Shown here piece after piece: positions 8,989-17,852 of a stretch of DNA of 40,167 nt. A program made the translations under genes and the position numbers. The DNA is taken from assembly GCA_030528485.1 (NCBI GenBank), contig JAUMYU010000015.1, positions 1-40,167 on the forward strand, given 5' to 3'. Position 1 is the stretch's first letter; each line of letters opens with the position of its first letter. The DNA is from Comamonadaceae bacterium (GTDB lineage: Bacteria > Pseudomonadota > Gammaproteobacteria > Burkholderiales > Burkholderiaceae_C). The notes under the pieces were generated by a model, which saw only the letters and a list, made by a program, of their open reading frames with translations, had not been told where the DNA came from and ran no database searches.

Positions 8989-10765
8989 GGGGGTTTCCTT
9001 TCGCGGTTTTCTTCTTGCCAGCTTTGGCGGCCTGAGGGCTTTGCGCGGCTGGGGCTGCATCGGCGCCGGCCTGCAAGGCTTGCGCGGCGCGGTCGAGCAT
9101 TTCCTGCGCATGCGCCAGTGTGGTGGGGGTGAGGGCGTCGCCGCCGAGCATGCGGGCGATTTCCGCCACGCGCGCCGGGCCTGCGATGGGCTGCACGGCG
9201 CTGCTGGCGCCTTGCTGCGCCACGGTTTTCTGCACCAGCAAATGCCCGCTGGCGCAGGCAGCCACTTGCGGCAGGTGGGTGACGGCCAGCACCTGCCTAT
9301 CGCGCCCCAGACGGCCCATGAGCTGGCCGACGCTGTGGGCCACGGCCCCGCCGATGCCGGTATCGACTTCGTCAAACACCAGCGTACCCGCATGGCCGAG
9401 CTGGCTGGTGCACACGGCGATGGCCAGGCTGATGCGCGAGAGCTCGCCGCCAGAGGCGACTTTGGCCAGCGGCCTTGCGGCGGCGCTGTGGCTGCTGGCG
9501 ATGAGAAATTCCACTTCATCCAGCCCGTGCGCCTGAGGTTGCTCCAGCGTGTGCAAGGCGATGGCAAAGCGGCTGCCGCTCATGCCCAGGCTGTGCATGA
9601 GGGTGGTGACGGCGGCCTCCAGCGCGGGCGCGGCGGCGCGGCGCTGGGCCGAGAGGGCTTGCGCGGCTTGCCGGTATTGCGCCTGGGCGGTTTGTTCGGC
9701 CTGCGCGAGAGCGGCGATGTCGGCCCCGGCATCGAGCGCGGCCAGTTGCGCGCGCCATTGCGCCCACAGCGCGGGCAGGGCCTCGGGCGGCTGGCGGTGG
9801 CGGCGCGCCAGCGCCAGCCATTGGCCCATGCGTTCATCGAGCTGGGCAAATTCGGCCGGATCCCACTCCTGCGCCTGGGCATAGTCGCGCAGGGCGCGGG
9901 CGATGTCTTGCAGCGGGTCGGCCAGCGCGGCCAGGGCGTTTTCCCATTCGGCAAATTGCGGCTCGATATTGCGGTGCTCGGCCAGGATGTGACCCGCTTG
10001 CGTCAGGGCGCGCAGCGCGCCGCCGCTGTCGTCCGCGTCCAGCGCCTGCCAGGCGTGGCTGGCGGCGCGTTGCAAGTCCTGCATGTGCGCCAGGCGCGTG
10101 TGTTGCTGGTCAAGCTGCGCCCACTCGCCCTCTTGCGGGGCCAGGCGGCCGATTTCTTCCAGTTGCCAGTGCAGGCGCTCGCGGTCTTGTTGCATGTGCT
10201 CGGCGTTGGCCTGGGCTTGCTCGAGCGCGGCCAGGGCGTCGCGCCAGTGTTGCCAGGCGTGCCCGGTGGCCTGGGCCTGCGGCTGGGCGCTGGCGTAGCC
10301 ATCGAGCAATGCGCGCACGGTGGCCGGGCGCATCAGGCTTTGCCAGGCGTGCTGGCCGTGGATGTCCACCAGCCATTGGCCCAGTTCACCGAGTTGGCCG
10401 ATGGTGGCGACGCTGCCGTTGATCCAGGCGCGGCTTTTGCCGTGCACATCCACCGTGCGGCGCAGCAGTAAGGTGGGGTCGGCATCGGTGGGGTCGGCCT
10501 CCCAGCCCTGCGCGTGCAGCCATTGGGCCAGGGGGGAATCAGGCGCGGTGGGGGCGTCGAATTCGGCCACGATTTCGGCGCGCTGCGCCCCGGCGCGCAC
10601 CAGGCCGGATTCGGCGCGCGCGCCCAGCACGAGCTGCATGGCGTCGATCAGGATGGATTTGCCCGCGCCTGTCTCACCGCTGAGCACGGTGAAGCCGCTT
10701 TGAAAATCGATCTCCAGCGCCTGCACGAGCACGAAGTCGCGCAAGGCCATGCGGCGCAGGGCCAT
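8981..10765 (-). CDS. recN: DNA repair protein RecN
   Basis: A 594-residue SMC-like ATPase acting in double-strand-break repair. It starts [21 protein letters not shown] and has Walker A GETGAGKS near residue 33. A long coiled-coil region rich in Gln, Ala and Glu (about 160-470) follows. The ABC signature ([15 protein letters not shown]) and Walker B with D-loop ([13 protein letters not shown]) come next, and the tail is Lys/Ala-rich. The start ATG at 10765 overlaps the nadK stop by one base (TGATG), and the end overlaps the rapZ start by 8 bases. The frame is open far upstream but the N-terminal motif fixes the start. No LexA-type site was recognised nearby. Confidence 0.96.
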   Translation of the reverse strand: MALRRMALRDFVLVQALEIDFQSGFTVLSGETGAGKSILIDAMQLVLGARAESGLVRAGAQRAEIVAEFDAPTAPDSPLAQWLHAQGWEADPTDADPTLLLRRTVDVHGKSRAWINGSVATIGQLGELGQWLVDIHGQHAWQSLMRPATVRALLDGYASAQPQAQATGHAWQHWRDALAALEQAQANAEHMQQDRERLHWQLEEIGRLAPQEGEWAQLDQQHTRLAHMQDLQRAASHAWQALDADDSGGALRALTQAGHILAEHRNIEPQFAEWENALAALADPLQDIARALRDYAQAQEWDPAEFAQLDERMGQWLALARRHRQPPEALPALWAQWRAQLAALDAGADIAALAQAEQTAQAQYRQAAQALSAQRRAAAPALEAAVTTLMHSLGMSGSRFAIALHTLEQPQAHGLDEVEFLIASSHSAAARPLAKVASGGELSRISLAIAVCTSQLGHAGTLVFDEVDTGIGGAVAHSVGQLMGRLGRDRQVLAVTHLPQVAACASGHLLVQKTVAQQGASSAVQPIAGPARVAEIARMLGGDALTPTTLAHAQEMLDRAAQALQAGADAAPAAQSPQAAKAGKKKTAKGNPHA

Positions 10766-11661
10766 CAGCTTCCCCCTTCGTTCCAGCCGAGCTTGCTGCG
10801 CAGCATGGCGAAATAGCTCCAGCCCTTGGGGTGCAGAAAGCGCGCGCTGTGCGGCGAGCGTTTGATGTGCAGGGCATCGCCCACCATCAAATCGGGCGAG
10901 GTGAGCATGTCGAACTTGGCGCTCATGTCGCGCCCGGCCAGGATGCGGATGGTGACGTGGCTGGCATCGGGCAGCATCAGCGGCCGGTTGGAGAGCTTGT
11001 GCGGCGCAATGGGCGCCAGCACCCAGCCTGCCGTGGCCGGGTGCACGATGGGGCCGCCCACGGAGAGCGAGTACGCCGTCGAGCCGGTGGGTGTGGCCAG
11101 GATCAGCCCGTCGGCGCGCTGGTTGGAGACGAATTGGCCGTTGACCTCCACGCGCAGCTCCAGCATGCCTGCCGCCGCGCCGCGCGAAACCACCACATCG
11201 TTGAGCGCGTGGCATTCGTGGATGGTGTGGCCCTCGCGCTCGACCCGCGCGTGAATCAGCGGGCGCAAATCCTGCTCGTAAATGCCGTGCAGCATGGGGC
11301 CGAGCTGGTCCTGGTAATGGTTGAGGGGCAAATCCGTCACAAAGCCCAGCCGCCCCTGGTTGATGCCGATCAGCGGCGTGGCGTAGGGGGCCAGCTCGCG
11401 CGCAATGCCCAGCATGGTGCCGTCGCCGCCGATGGCGATGCACAAATCGCACTGCTGGCCGATCTGGGCCGCCGTCAGCAGCGGATAGCCCTCCACGCCC
11501 AGGTTCAGGGCCGATTCGGCCTCCAGCGCCACTTCGCAGCCGAACTGGCCGAGAAAGCGCGCCACATCCTCCACGATGCTACGCGCGGCCTTGCGCGCAT
11601 CCCGCGAGGGCGTGACCTGGTATTTGCCCAGGATGGCGATCTTTTGGAAAGAGGTATGCAT
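10765..11661 (-). CDS. nadK: NAD kinase
   Basis: A 298-residue ATP-NAD kinase that phosphorylates NAD to NADP. Key motifs are GGDGT (78-82), LNDVVV, and TPTGSTAYSLSVGGPI, which binds the adenine-ribose part of NAD. Length and motif order are standard. It is the first gene of a three-gene overlapping set nadK-recN-rapZ. A -10-like TATACT lies about 90 bases upstream. The ATG at 11661 lacks a strong ribosome-binding site, but no alternative start fits the conserved N-terminus (FQKIAILGKY). Confidence 0.97.
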   Translation of the reverse strand: MHTSFQKIAILGKYQVTPSRDARKAARSIVEDVARFLGQFGCEVALEAESALNLGVEGYPLLTAAQIGQQCDLCIAIGGDGTMLGIARELAPYATPLIGINQGRLGFVTDLPLNHYQDQLGPMLHGIYEQDLRPLIHARVEREGHTIHECHALNDVVVSRGAAAGMLELRVEVNGQFVSNQRADGLILATPTGSTAYSLSVGGPIVHPATAGWVLAPIAPHKLSNRPLMLPDASHVTIRILAGRDMSAKFDMLTSPDLMVGDALHIKRSPHSARFLHPKGWSYFAMLRSKLGWNEGGS

Positions 11662-11748
11662 GGATCAAAGGCCAGGGACACACGGCAAACGCCGCCACGG
11701 CAAGGGCGCGCCGCGCCAGCGTCGCCAGTCGCCCCTGCAATGGCGCGC

Positions 11749-11754
11749 AGTATA
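11749..11754 (-). promoter_or_regulatory. -10 box of a probable nadK-recN-rapZ promoter
   Basis: Minus-strand TATACT in the context GGCTATACTGCGCGCC, about 90 bases before nadK. Almost the same string (GCTATACTGCGCGCC) lies upstream of asd, which supports it as a real promoter element. No convincing -35 box was found. Confidence 0.4.
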
Positions 11755-11808
11755 GCCTTGCACCACGGCCCGCATGCCCCATCCCGGGCCGGGGCGAAAG
11801 CCCTTTTA

Positions 11809-11887
11809 TTTACAAATCAAAGTAAAAATCACTTTACCAAAATCAAGCCATAGCAAGTTTATTTTTTTGCCTATTGATTTGTAAAAA
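11809..11887. repeat. Palindromic intergenic repeat, copy 3 (core forward, variant)
   Basis: Left arm TTTACAAATCAAAGTAAAAA and right arm CTATTGATTTGTAAAAA are close to the family consensus. The core AAGCCATAGCAAGTTTA is a variant shared with copy 10. It ends 4 bp from the tsaD stop codon. Confidence 0.87.
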
Positions 11888-11891
11888 TCCA

Positions 11892-12989
11892 TCAGACAGG
11901 CTGGGCAATGGCCTCCAGCGGCCAGCGCGGCAGCACGTCGAAGCTCCACTGCCGCGTGGGCTGCTGCAAGCCCGCTTGCAAACGCATGGCAGCGGCCAGG
12001 GCGATCATGGCGCCGTTGTCGGTGCACAGGTACAGCTCGGGGTAATGCACACGCAGGCCACGGCGCGCGCAGGCCGCATCCAGCGTTTGACGCAGGCGGC
12101 GGTTGGCGCCCACGCCGCCTGCGACCACCAGGCGCGTCAGGCCCGTTTGCTCCAGCGCCAGCAGGGTTTTGCGCACCAGCACTTCGACGATGGCCTCCTG
12201 CGTGCTGGCGGCCAAATCCCGCCGCTGGCGGCTATCGGGCGCATCCAGCGCGGCGCCCAGTTTTTGCACCTGGGTGAACACCGCCGTTTTGAGGCCCGCA
12301 AATGAAAAATCCAGATTGCCCGCGCGCAGCAGCGGCCTGGGCAGCGCATAGGCTTGCGCATCGCCGCCTTCGGCCAGGCGCGCCAGCTCCGGCCCGCCGG
12401 GGTAGGGCAGGCCCAGCAGCTTGGCGGATTTGTCGAACGCCTCGCCCGCCGCATCGTCAATCGTCTCGCCCAGCAGTTCGTAGCGCCCTACCCCATCGAC
12501 GCGCATGAGCTGGGTGTGCCCGCCCGAGACCAGCAGCGCCACGAAGGGGAATTGCGGCGCATCGGCGCTCAGAAAGGGCGAGAGCAAATGCCCTTCCAGA
12601 TGGTGCACGCCCAGCACGGGCTTATCCAGCGCCGCGCCCAGCGCGCAGGCCACGCCCGCGCCCACCAGCAGCGCGCCGGCCAGGCCGGGGCCTTTGGTGT
12701 AGGCGATCACATCCACCGCATCCAGGCCGTGCCCGGCCTCGGTCAGCACCTGCTGCGCCAGCGGCAGCACGCGGCGGATGTGGTCGCGGCTGGCCAGCTC
12801 GGGCACCACGCCGCCGTAGGCGCGGTGCATGTCGATCTGGCTGTGCAAGGCGTGCGCCAGCAGTTGCGGTACGGCCGGGCGCTGCGCATCGCCCGAAGCG
12901 GCGGGCAGGCGCACCAGCGCCACGCCGGTTTCATCGCAGGACGATTCGATGCCCAGCACCAGGGCGCCTTCGCGCAAGGGGGATTGCAT
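11892..12989 (-). CDS. tsaD: tRNA N6-threonylcarbamoyladenosine (t6A) transferase TsaD
   Basis: A 365-residue member of the Kae1/TsaD family that transfers threonylcarbamoyl to A37 of ANN-decoding tRNAs, with TsaB and TsaE. Visible features are [14 protein letters not shown] at the N-terminus, [12 protein letters not shown], the metal-binding VHHLEGH with H130 and H134, LVSGGHTQL, and the C-terminal DNGAMIA with the third metal ligand Asp. The frame extends a little upstream, but the ATG at 12989 ([10 protein letters not shown]) fits best; its ribosome-binding site is poor. The gene is flanked on both sides by palindromic repeats. Confidence 0.97.
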   Translation of the reverse strand: MQSPLREGALVLGIESSCDETGVALVRLPAASGDAQRPAVPQLLAHALHSQIDMHRAYGGVVPELASRDHIRRVLPLAQQVLTEAGHGLDAVDVIAYTKGPGLAGALLVGAGVACALGAALDKPVLGVHHLEGHLLSPFLSADAPQFPFVALLVSGGHTQLMRVDGVGRYELLGETIDDAAGEAFDKSAKLLGLPYPGGPELARLAEGGDAQAYALPRPLLRAGNLDFSFAGLKTAVFTQVQKLGAALDAPDSRQRRDLAASTQEAIVEVLVRKTLLALEQTGLTRLVVAGGVGANRRLRQTLDAACARRGLRVHYPELYLCTDNGAMIALAAAMRLQAGLQQPTRQWSFDVLPRWPLEAIAQPV

Positions 12990-13006
12990 GGCCGGATTCA
13001 AGGCAA

Positions 13007-13094
13007 AAATTACCAATCAAAGGAAAAATGAAAAACCCGTTTTGGCACATCCAGTATCAAAAAAGTTTTTTGAAATTCATTTTTGATATGGAAA
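13007..13094. repeat. Palindromic intergenic repeat, copy 4 (core reverse, diverged)
   Basis: Left arm ATTACCAATCAAAGGAAAAA is typical. The right arm (TTCATTTTTGATATGG) is more diverged, and the space between is longer because of an extra AAAAAAGTTTTTT palindrome. The core ACCCGTTTTGGCAC is in reverse orientation. It lies 14 bp past the der stop codon and in front of tsaD. Confidence 0.75.
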
Positions 13095-13107
13095 GCCATG
13101 TGCCGCC

Positions 13108-14478
13108 CTACTCGCGCCCCGCATAGGGGTTGTCGGTGGTGCGCAATTCGATGCGCAGCGGCGTGCCTTCGAGCTTGAAGGCTTTGCGAAACCACGTCTC
13201 CAGAAAGCGCAGGTAGGACTGGCTCAGCCCGTCGAGCGAGTTGCCGTGAATGACGATGACCGGCGGATTCATCCCGCCCTGGTGGGCATAGCGCGGTTTG
13301 GGGCGATAGCCGCCGCCCTTGCGCGGGGCCTGGTATTGCACGGCCTCCTGCAACAGCCGCGTGAGTTTGGCCGTGGGCATCTTGCAGGTGGCGGCGGCGT
13401 AGGCCGCGTCGATGGCCTTCCACAGCGGCCCCAGCCCCTGACGCTTGAGGGCGGAGATGTGCTTGACGGTGGCGAATTTCATGAATGCCAGCCGCAGTTC
13501 CAGCGAGCGCGCCAATTGCTCGCGCTGGTAGCGATCCAGCGCATCCCATTTGTTGATCGCCACCACCACGGCGCGACCCGATTCGAGGATGAACCCGGCA
13601 ATGTGCGCATCCTGATCGGTCACGCCCACGGTCGCGTCGATCACCAGCACCACCACCTGCGCGCCCTCGATGGCCTGCAAGGTTTTGACAACGGAGAATT
13701 TCTCGATGGCCTGAAACACCTTGCCCTTGCGGCGCAGCCCGGCCGTGTCGATCAGCTCATAGGCTTTGCCATCGCGTGTGAACGGCACGCGAATCGCATC
13801 GCGCGTGGTGCCGGGCATGTCGAACGTCACCAGCCGGTCCTCGCCCAGCCAGGCGTTGATGAGCGTGGATTTGCCCGCATTGGGCCGCCCGGCCACGGCG
13901 ATGCGGATGGGGCCCGCCTCGCGCGCGCCCTCCTCGCTCTCCTCGCCATCGTTGTCGGCATCAGCCTGCGCATCGGGCAGGGTCTGGGGCAACTGCTCGG
14001 CCGCCAGCTCCAGCAAATCGCGCACGCCCTGGCCGTGGGCAGCGGAAATGGGGTAAATCTCGCCCAGCCCCAGCTCGTGGAACTCGGCCAACTGGGCGCT
14101 GCCCTTCATGCCCTCGGCCTTGTTGGCCACCAGCAGCACCGGCTTGCCCAGGCGGCGCAGATAGCGGGCGATTTCGTGGTCTTGCCCAGCCAGGCCCGCG
14201 CGCACATCCACCATGAACATCACCAAATCGGCCTCGGCAATGGCCTGCATGGTTTGCCCGGCCATCTTCTCGAAAATCGCGCCCTCGGCGCTGTCCTCCA
14301 GGCCGCCGGTGTCCACCACGATGAACTGGCGCTTGCCCAGCCTGGCCGTGCCGTAGTGGCGATCGCGCGTCAGGCCCGCGAAATCGGCCACGATGGCATC
14401 GCGCGTGCGCGTCAAACGATTAAACAGTGTGGATTTGCCCACATTGGGCCGCCCCACCAAAGCGATCACCGACAGCAT
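13108..14478 (-). CDS. der: Ribosome assembly GTPase Der (EngA)
   Basis: A 456-residue double GTPase needed for 50S subunit maturation. G domain 1 has GRPNVGKST near the N-terminus, DTGGLED and NKAEG. An acidic linker (about 168-185, EESEEG) leads to G domain 2 with [18 protein letters not shown] and NKWD, then a C-terminal KH-like domain ([23 protein letters not shown]). ATGs at 14484 and 14478 compete; the second puts the GGAAGG site 8 bases away and is chosen. The gene is alone in its orientation here, with tsaD downstream beyond a repeat and a divergent amidotransferase gene upstream. No bamB is adjacent. Confidence 0.97.
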   Translation of the reverse strand: MLSVIALVGRPNVGKSTLFNRLTRTRDAIVADFAGLTRDRHYGTARLGKRQFIVVDTGGLEDSAEGAIFEKMAGQTMQAIAEADLVMFMVDVRAGLAGQDHEIARYLRRLGKPVLLVANKAEGMKGSAQLAEFHELGLGEIYPISAAHGQGVRDLLELAAEQLPQTLPDAQADADNDGEESEEGAREAGPIRIAVAGRPNAGKSTLINAWLGEDRLVTFDMPGTTRDAIRVPFTRDGKAYELIDTAGLRRKGKVFQAIEKFSVVKTLQAIEGAQVVVLVIDATVGVTDQDAHIAGFILESGRAVVVAINKWDALDRYQREQLARSLELRLAFMKFATVKHISALKRQGLGPLWKAIDAAYAAATCKMPTAKLTRLLQEAVQYQAPRKGGGYRPKPRYAHQGGMNPPVIVIHGNSLDGLSQSYLRFLETWFRKAFKLEGTPLRIELRTTDNPYAGRE

Positions 14479-14551
14479 GGCCATCCCCTTCCATCAAACG
14501 CAAACCGGCGATTGTCGCACTGGCAGCGCAAGCCAGCATGGTCAGGGCTGA

Positions 14552-14590
14552 GAGCGTGTGATGAGCTTGCCCTCCCCCTTGCGCGCTGGC
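14552..14590 (+). mobile_element. Solo end of the GAGCGTG miniature element
   Basis: GAGCGTGTGATG followed by a C-rich run and GCGCGCTGGC matches the left end of the miniature element found after ssb (29626 onward). No matching right end or TA duplication is present, so this looks like a truncated copy. It lies between der and the glutamine amidotransferase gene, directly before palindromic repeat copy 5. Confidence 0.45.
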
Positions 14591-14610
14591 GGCGCCTTGC
14601 AAAGCCCCAA

Positions 14611-14690
14611 TTTTCCAAAATTCAAGAAACAAAATTACCCTATTTAGGCTTGTTAACAATCAAGTAGTATTTACTTTGATTTGTAATTTC
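14611..14690. repeat. Palindromic intergenic repeat, copy 5 (core reverse)
   Basis: Left arm CCAAAATTCAAGAAACA and right arm TTTACTTTGATTTGTAATTT. The core ACCCTATTTAGGCTTG is in reverse orientation, with CCTA/TAGG as the apical pairing. One of the two copies that lie between divergent genes (der and the amidotransferase gene) and not at a 3' end. It sits just upstream of a TATGAT box (14713-14718) that may serve the amidotransferase gene. Confidence 0.83.
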
Positions 14691-14774
14691 AAATCAGGCC
14701 CGCAAGGGCCAGTATGATGCGCGGCTTTGCGCGCCTGCGCGCTGGCCCATCCCCTTCTCTCAACGGCTGCCACC

Positions 14775-15542
14775 ATGTGCCAACTCCTTGGAATGAATGC
14801 GAAAAACCCCACCGACCTGGCGTTCAGCTTCACCGGGTTTTCGCAGCGCGCGGGCAAGACGGGCGACCATGTGGATGGCTGGGGCATGGCGTTTTTCGAA
14901 GACCACGGCGTGCGCCATTTCGTCGATCACCAAAGCGCCATCGCCTCGCCCATCGCCGAGCTGATCCGCCGCTATCCGATCAAAAGCACCAACGTCATCG
15001 CCCACATCCGCAAGGCCACCCAGGGCGTGGTCAGCCTGCCCAATTGCCACCCGTTTGTGCGCGAGTTGTGGGGCAATTACTGGGTGTTTGCGCACAACGG
15101 CGACCTGAAGGATTTTCGCCCGCGCCTGCACAGCCACTTCCACCCCGTAGGCACGACCGATAGCGAGCACGCCTTTTGCTGGATCATGCAAGAGCTGGCC
15201 AAGTCCCATGCGGGCGTGCCCAGCGTGCCCGAGCTGACGCTGACGCTGCGCGAGCTGGCCGAACGCATTGCGCGCCACGGCACGTTCAACTTTCTGCTCT
15301 CCAACGGCGATGCGCTGTGGGCGCATGCCACCACGCATTTGTGCTATGTGGAGCGCGCCTACCCGTTTCACTCGCTCACGCTCAGCGATGAAGACCTCAC
15401 CGTCGATTTCTCCCAGCGCAACACGCCAGACGATCGCATGGCCATCGTCGTGACCGCGCCGCTGACGCAAAACGAGCAGTGGACGCCCTTTGCACCCGGC
15501 GAGCTCAAAGTCTTTGTCGATGGCGTGTTGCAGCCCTGCTAA
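14775..15542 (+). CDS. Class II glutamine amidotransferase (YafJ-like)
   Basis: A 255-residue protein starting MCQLLGMNAKNP, so Cys2 becomes the N-terminal nucleophile after Met removal, the hallmark of Ntn-type class II glutamine amidotransferases. The substrate-binding segments HVDGWGMAF, IAHIRKAT and FAHNGDL follow the YafJ/EgtC arrangement. The protein is a stand-alone glutaminase domain; its acceptor is unknown, and yafJ homologues are still of uncertain role. The ATG at 14775 is fixed by the catalytic Cys. It is followed after 39 bases by oxyR on the same strand, so the two may be co-transcribed. Confidence 0.9.
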   Translation: MCQLLGMNAKNPTDLAFSFTGFSQRAGKTGDHVDGWGMAFFEDHGVRHFVDHQSAIASPIAELIRRYPIKSTNVIAHIRKATQGVVSLPNCHPFVRELWGNYWVFAHNGDLKDFRPRLHSHFHPVGTTDSEHAFCWIMQELAKSHAGVPSVPELTLTLRELAERIARHGTFNFLLSNGDALWAHATTHLCYVERAYPFHSLTLSDEDLTVDFSQRNTPDDRMAIVVTAPLTQNEQWTPFAPGELKVFVDGVLQPC

Positions 15543-15581
15543 GGCAACCGCCGCGATGGCTGCCCCCTGCCCTGTTTGCCC

Positions 15582-16535
15582 ATGACGCTGACCGAACTCA
15601 AATACATCATCGCCGTGGCGCGCGAGCGCCACTTTGGCCGCGCTGCCGATGCCTGCTTTGTCTCCCAGCCCACGCTCTCGGTGGCGGTGAAAAAGCTCGA
15701 AGAAGAGCTGGGGGTCAAGATTTTCGAGCGCAGCTCGGGCGAAGTCACCGTCACGCCGCTGGGCGAGCGCCTGGTCGAACAGGCGCAAAACGTGCTCGAT
15801 CAAGCGCATTTGTTCAAGGAAATTGCCCAAAGCCGCACCGACCCCCTGCAAGGCCCGCTGCGCCTGGGCGTGATCTACACCATCGGGCCGTACCTGCTGC
15901 CCGAGCTGGTGCGCCAGGTCATCGCCCGCACGCCGCAAATGCCCTTGGTATTGCAGGAGAACTTCACCACACGCCTGCTGGAAATGCTGCGCGTGGGCGA
16001 GCTGGACTGCGCCATCCTGGCCGAACCCTTCCCCGAAGCCAACCTGGCCGTCGCGCCGCTGTACGACGAACCCTTCATGGCCGCCGTGCCCGCCAACAGC
16101 GAACTGGCGGCGCAAACCTCGGTGACGATGGCCCAGCTACAACAACACAACATGCTGCTGCTGGGCACAGGGCATTGCTTTCGCGACCACGTTTTGCAGG
16201 TCTGCCCGGAATTTGCACGCTTTTCGGATGGTGAAGGCATCCAGAAATCGTTTGAAGGCTCCTCGCTGGAAACCATCAAGCACATGGTGGCAGCAGGCAT
16301 GGGCATCACCCTGGTGCCGCGCCTGGCCGTGCCCGAGCGCCTGCCCGCACCCAGCCACCAGGGCGAACACGTGCACTACCTGCCCATCCAGGATGAGGCG
16401 GGGCGCCAGCCCCCGTCGCGCCGCGTGGTGCTGGTGTGGCGGCGCAGCTTCACGCGCTACGAAGCCATCGCCGCGCTGCGCAACGCCATTTACGCCTGCG
16501 CGCTGCCGGGGGTGACGCGGTTGAGCGATGGCTAA
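15582..16535 (+). CDS. oxyR: Hydrogen-peroxide-sensing LysR-type regulator OxyR
   Basis: A 317-residue LysR-family regulator. The N-terminal helix-turn-helix is HFGRAADACFVSQPTLSVAVKKLEEELG. The regulatory domain has GTGHCFRDHVLQVC, which places the redox cysteines at C199 and C208, the same numbers as the peroxide-sensing pair of E. coli OxyR. This makes OxyR much more likely than another LysR protein. Targets would include catalase and peroxiredoxin genes, none of which is adjacent. The ATG at 15582 gives MTLTELKYIIAVA, matching the family start. The TAA stop is followed immediately by an inverted-repeat element. Confidence 0.95.
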   Translation: MTLTELKYIIAVARERHFGRAADACFVSQPTLSVAVKKLEEELGVKIFERSSGEVTVTPLGERLVEQAQNVLDQAHLFKEIAQSRTDPLQGPLRLGVIYTIGPYLLPELVRQVIARTPQMPLVLQENFTTRLLEMLRVGELDCAILAEPFPEANLAVAPLYDEPFMAAVPANSELAAQTSVTMAQLQQHNMLLLGTGHCFRDHVLQVCPEFARFSDGEGIQKSFEGSSLETIKHMVAAGMGITLVPRLAVPERLPAPSHQGEHVHYLPIQDEAGRQPPSRRVVLVWRRSFTRYEAIAALRNAIYACALPGVTRLSDG

Positions 16536-16676
16536 CAGGCTGCTGAAACACTGCCGCGAAAAGGCATCAGTCCCTTCATCGGTGAACCCGACCTCTTATC
16601 CGTGCCGAAAAACCGCTTGCAGCTCGTTTTGATCGGGCAAACAGCCAGAAGGCCAAAACAGTACTTCAGCAGCCTG
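16536..16676. mobile_element. Inverted-repeat element (MITE-like or IS remnant) after oxyR
   Basis: A 141-bp segment bounded by CAGGCTGCTGAAACACTG (16536-16553) and CAGTACTTCAGCAGCCTG (16659-16676), which are reverse complements at 16 of 18 positions. CAGGCTGCTGAA-type ends resemble those of some insertion sequences. The interior has no open reading frame of note. No clear target duplication is visible. It begins at the base after the oxyR stop codon. Confidence 0.5.
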
Positions 16677-16706
16677 CCAAGGGGCTGTCAGTCAATGGTC
16701 AATGCT

Positions 16707-17336
16707 TCAGGGCAGCATGTAATCCGAAAAGCGAACCTTCTCGAAATCGATGCAGGCCGTGCGCCCCAGCTTTTGGTACTCGACCGGCTGGTACTGCCAA
16801 AGCACGTGGTAACGCTCCGCGCCGATCATTTCTTCCAGTGTCAGCGCATCGTTGGTCGCCGCTGCGCCTGACGCCAGTCCGTACCCGGCCAGAAAGTAGC
16901 CGCCCGCTTGCAAGGCAGGCAAATCTTGCGGGGCGAACAGCGCCTCCATCGGCTGCAAGGCACGGATATGACCTGCCGTGGGGTAGGCCAGTCTGCGGGG
17001 CTGCTCGGCATTGTTGTTGCCCTCCCGCAAGCGCCACTGGCCTGCGCCCTCCGGCCCCTGTGCGTACAGGTGCAGCGCGTGGGGCTGTTGCGGGTGCCAG
17101 TACATGAGGAAGTATTGCCCAGCAAGCCCCTGATGCCCTGGCTGGGCCGTGTGCTGGTGGCGCAGCAGCATGCGCTCGCGCAGGTGCAGAAATTCGCCCT
17201 CGCTCCGGCACAGCGACTCTTGCTTGAAAACGAGGCCGGCATCCGGGGTGGGCGTTACCGCGAAAGCGGCGGATGCGCCCAGCGAACAGGTTAATGAAAT
17301 CAAGGCGGGGACGATGTTGAAAGAAAAGCAGTTCAC
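16707..17336 (-). CDS. Secreted protein of unknown function
   Basis: A 209-residue protein not recognised. It starts with GTG at 17336, which has GAGGT 6-7 bases upstream. The N-terminus (residues 1-26) is a signal peptide ending ASAAFA before VTPTP, so export to the periplasm by Sec is likely. The mature part is Gln- and Leu-rich, with the features RERMLLRHQHTAQPGHQGL, GQYFLMYWHP, and a C-terminal ERYHVLWQYQPVEYQKLG; two cysteines (CRSEG and ACIDF) could form a disulfide. It faces oxyR tail to tail, with the inverted-repeat element between them. The IS-derived segment at 17521 lies upstream. Confidence 0.7.
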   Translation of the reverse strand: MNCFSFNIVPALISLTCSLGASAAFAVTPTPDAGLVFKQESLCRSEGEFLHLRERMLLRHQHTAQPGHQGLAGQYFLMYWHPQQPHALHLYAQGPEGAGQWRLREGNNNAEQPRRLAYPTAGHIRALQPMEALFAPQDLPALQAGGYFLAGYGLASGAAATNDALTLEEMIGAERYHVLWQYQPVEYQKLGRTACIDFEKVRFSDYMLP

Positions 17337-17520
17337 CTGGCGACCTCAAAAGTTGCAATGGTTATGGTGTTTGATGCAGGGCGGTGTTCCATCCATACGC
17401 CGAATATTTCGCTGACAATTTTTTTGCCATTTGTTGCAAAATTTTTGGCGTATGTCATTGAGTGTTTTCCCTTACAAGACTCTGTTCGAGGTTTTTTTGT
17501 TTTTTGAATATGCTCTTTAC

Positions 17521-17745
17521 ATGAGAGCGAAATATCCTGGCGACATCAGCCCGGAGCAATTTGAGCGCATACGCCCTTTGCCGGAAGACGCGCGCAAGAG
17601 CACCCGCCCATGCACGGTTGTGGGTCGCAGCTTTGTCTGGCTGGAGAGGGAGAGGCGGTTATGGAAAAACTGCGAACGCCCGATCACTGCCAGCTTGCAG
17701 TTCATCCATCCGGCTTTCCTGGCGCCCATTCTCGGAAGATTTTGA
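17521..17745 (+). pseudogene. IS5-family transposase, internally deleted remnant
   Basis: A 74-codon open frame. Its first part (MRAKYPGDISPEQFERIRPL, then PEDARKSTRP) matches the start of IS5-type transposases. Its second part (RSFVWLERERRLWKNCER, then ITASLQFIHPAFLAPIL) matches their C-terminus. The central 200 or so residues, with the first two catalytic Asp, are missing and the join near codon 35 keeps the frame. The usual VVERSF block reads VVGRSF, so the retained catalytic Glu is also lost. The 17337-17520 stretch upstream is AT-rich and probably holds the old IS leader; no terminal repeats could be matched. It abuts palindromic repeat copy 6. Confidence 0.8.
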
Positions 17746-17762
17746 ACGGATTCCGAAATTCC

Positions 17763-17852
17763 AAATTTCCAAATCAAACAATCCAATTGAAAAGTAATTT
17801 TCAATACAGACTTGCCGAAATCGGATTTTCAATTTTCCTTGGATTTGGAAAT
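17763..17852. repeat. Palindromic intergenic repeat, copy 6 (core forward, overlaps the rhtA end)
   Basis: Left arm AATTTCCAAATCAAACAAT and right arm TTCCTTGGATTTGGAAAT. An additional inner palindrome (CAATTGAAAAGTAATTTTCAAT) makes this copy longer than most. The core is CTTGCCGAAATCGG. The right arm runs into the rhtA gene and encodes its last seven residues (ISKSKEN) and stop codon. Confidence 0.8.

Noticed and set aside
10766..11452. N-terminal extension of RecN to 823 residues
   Set aside because: The extension is antisense-like, overlaps nadK in another frame and lies before the conserved RecN start.
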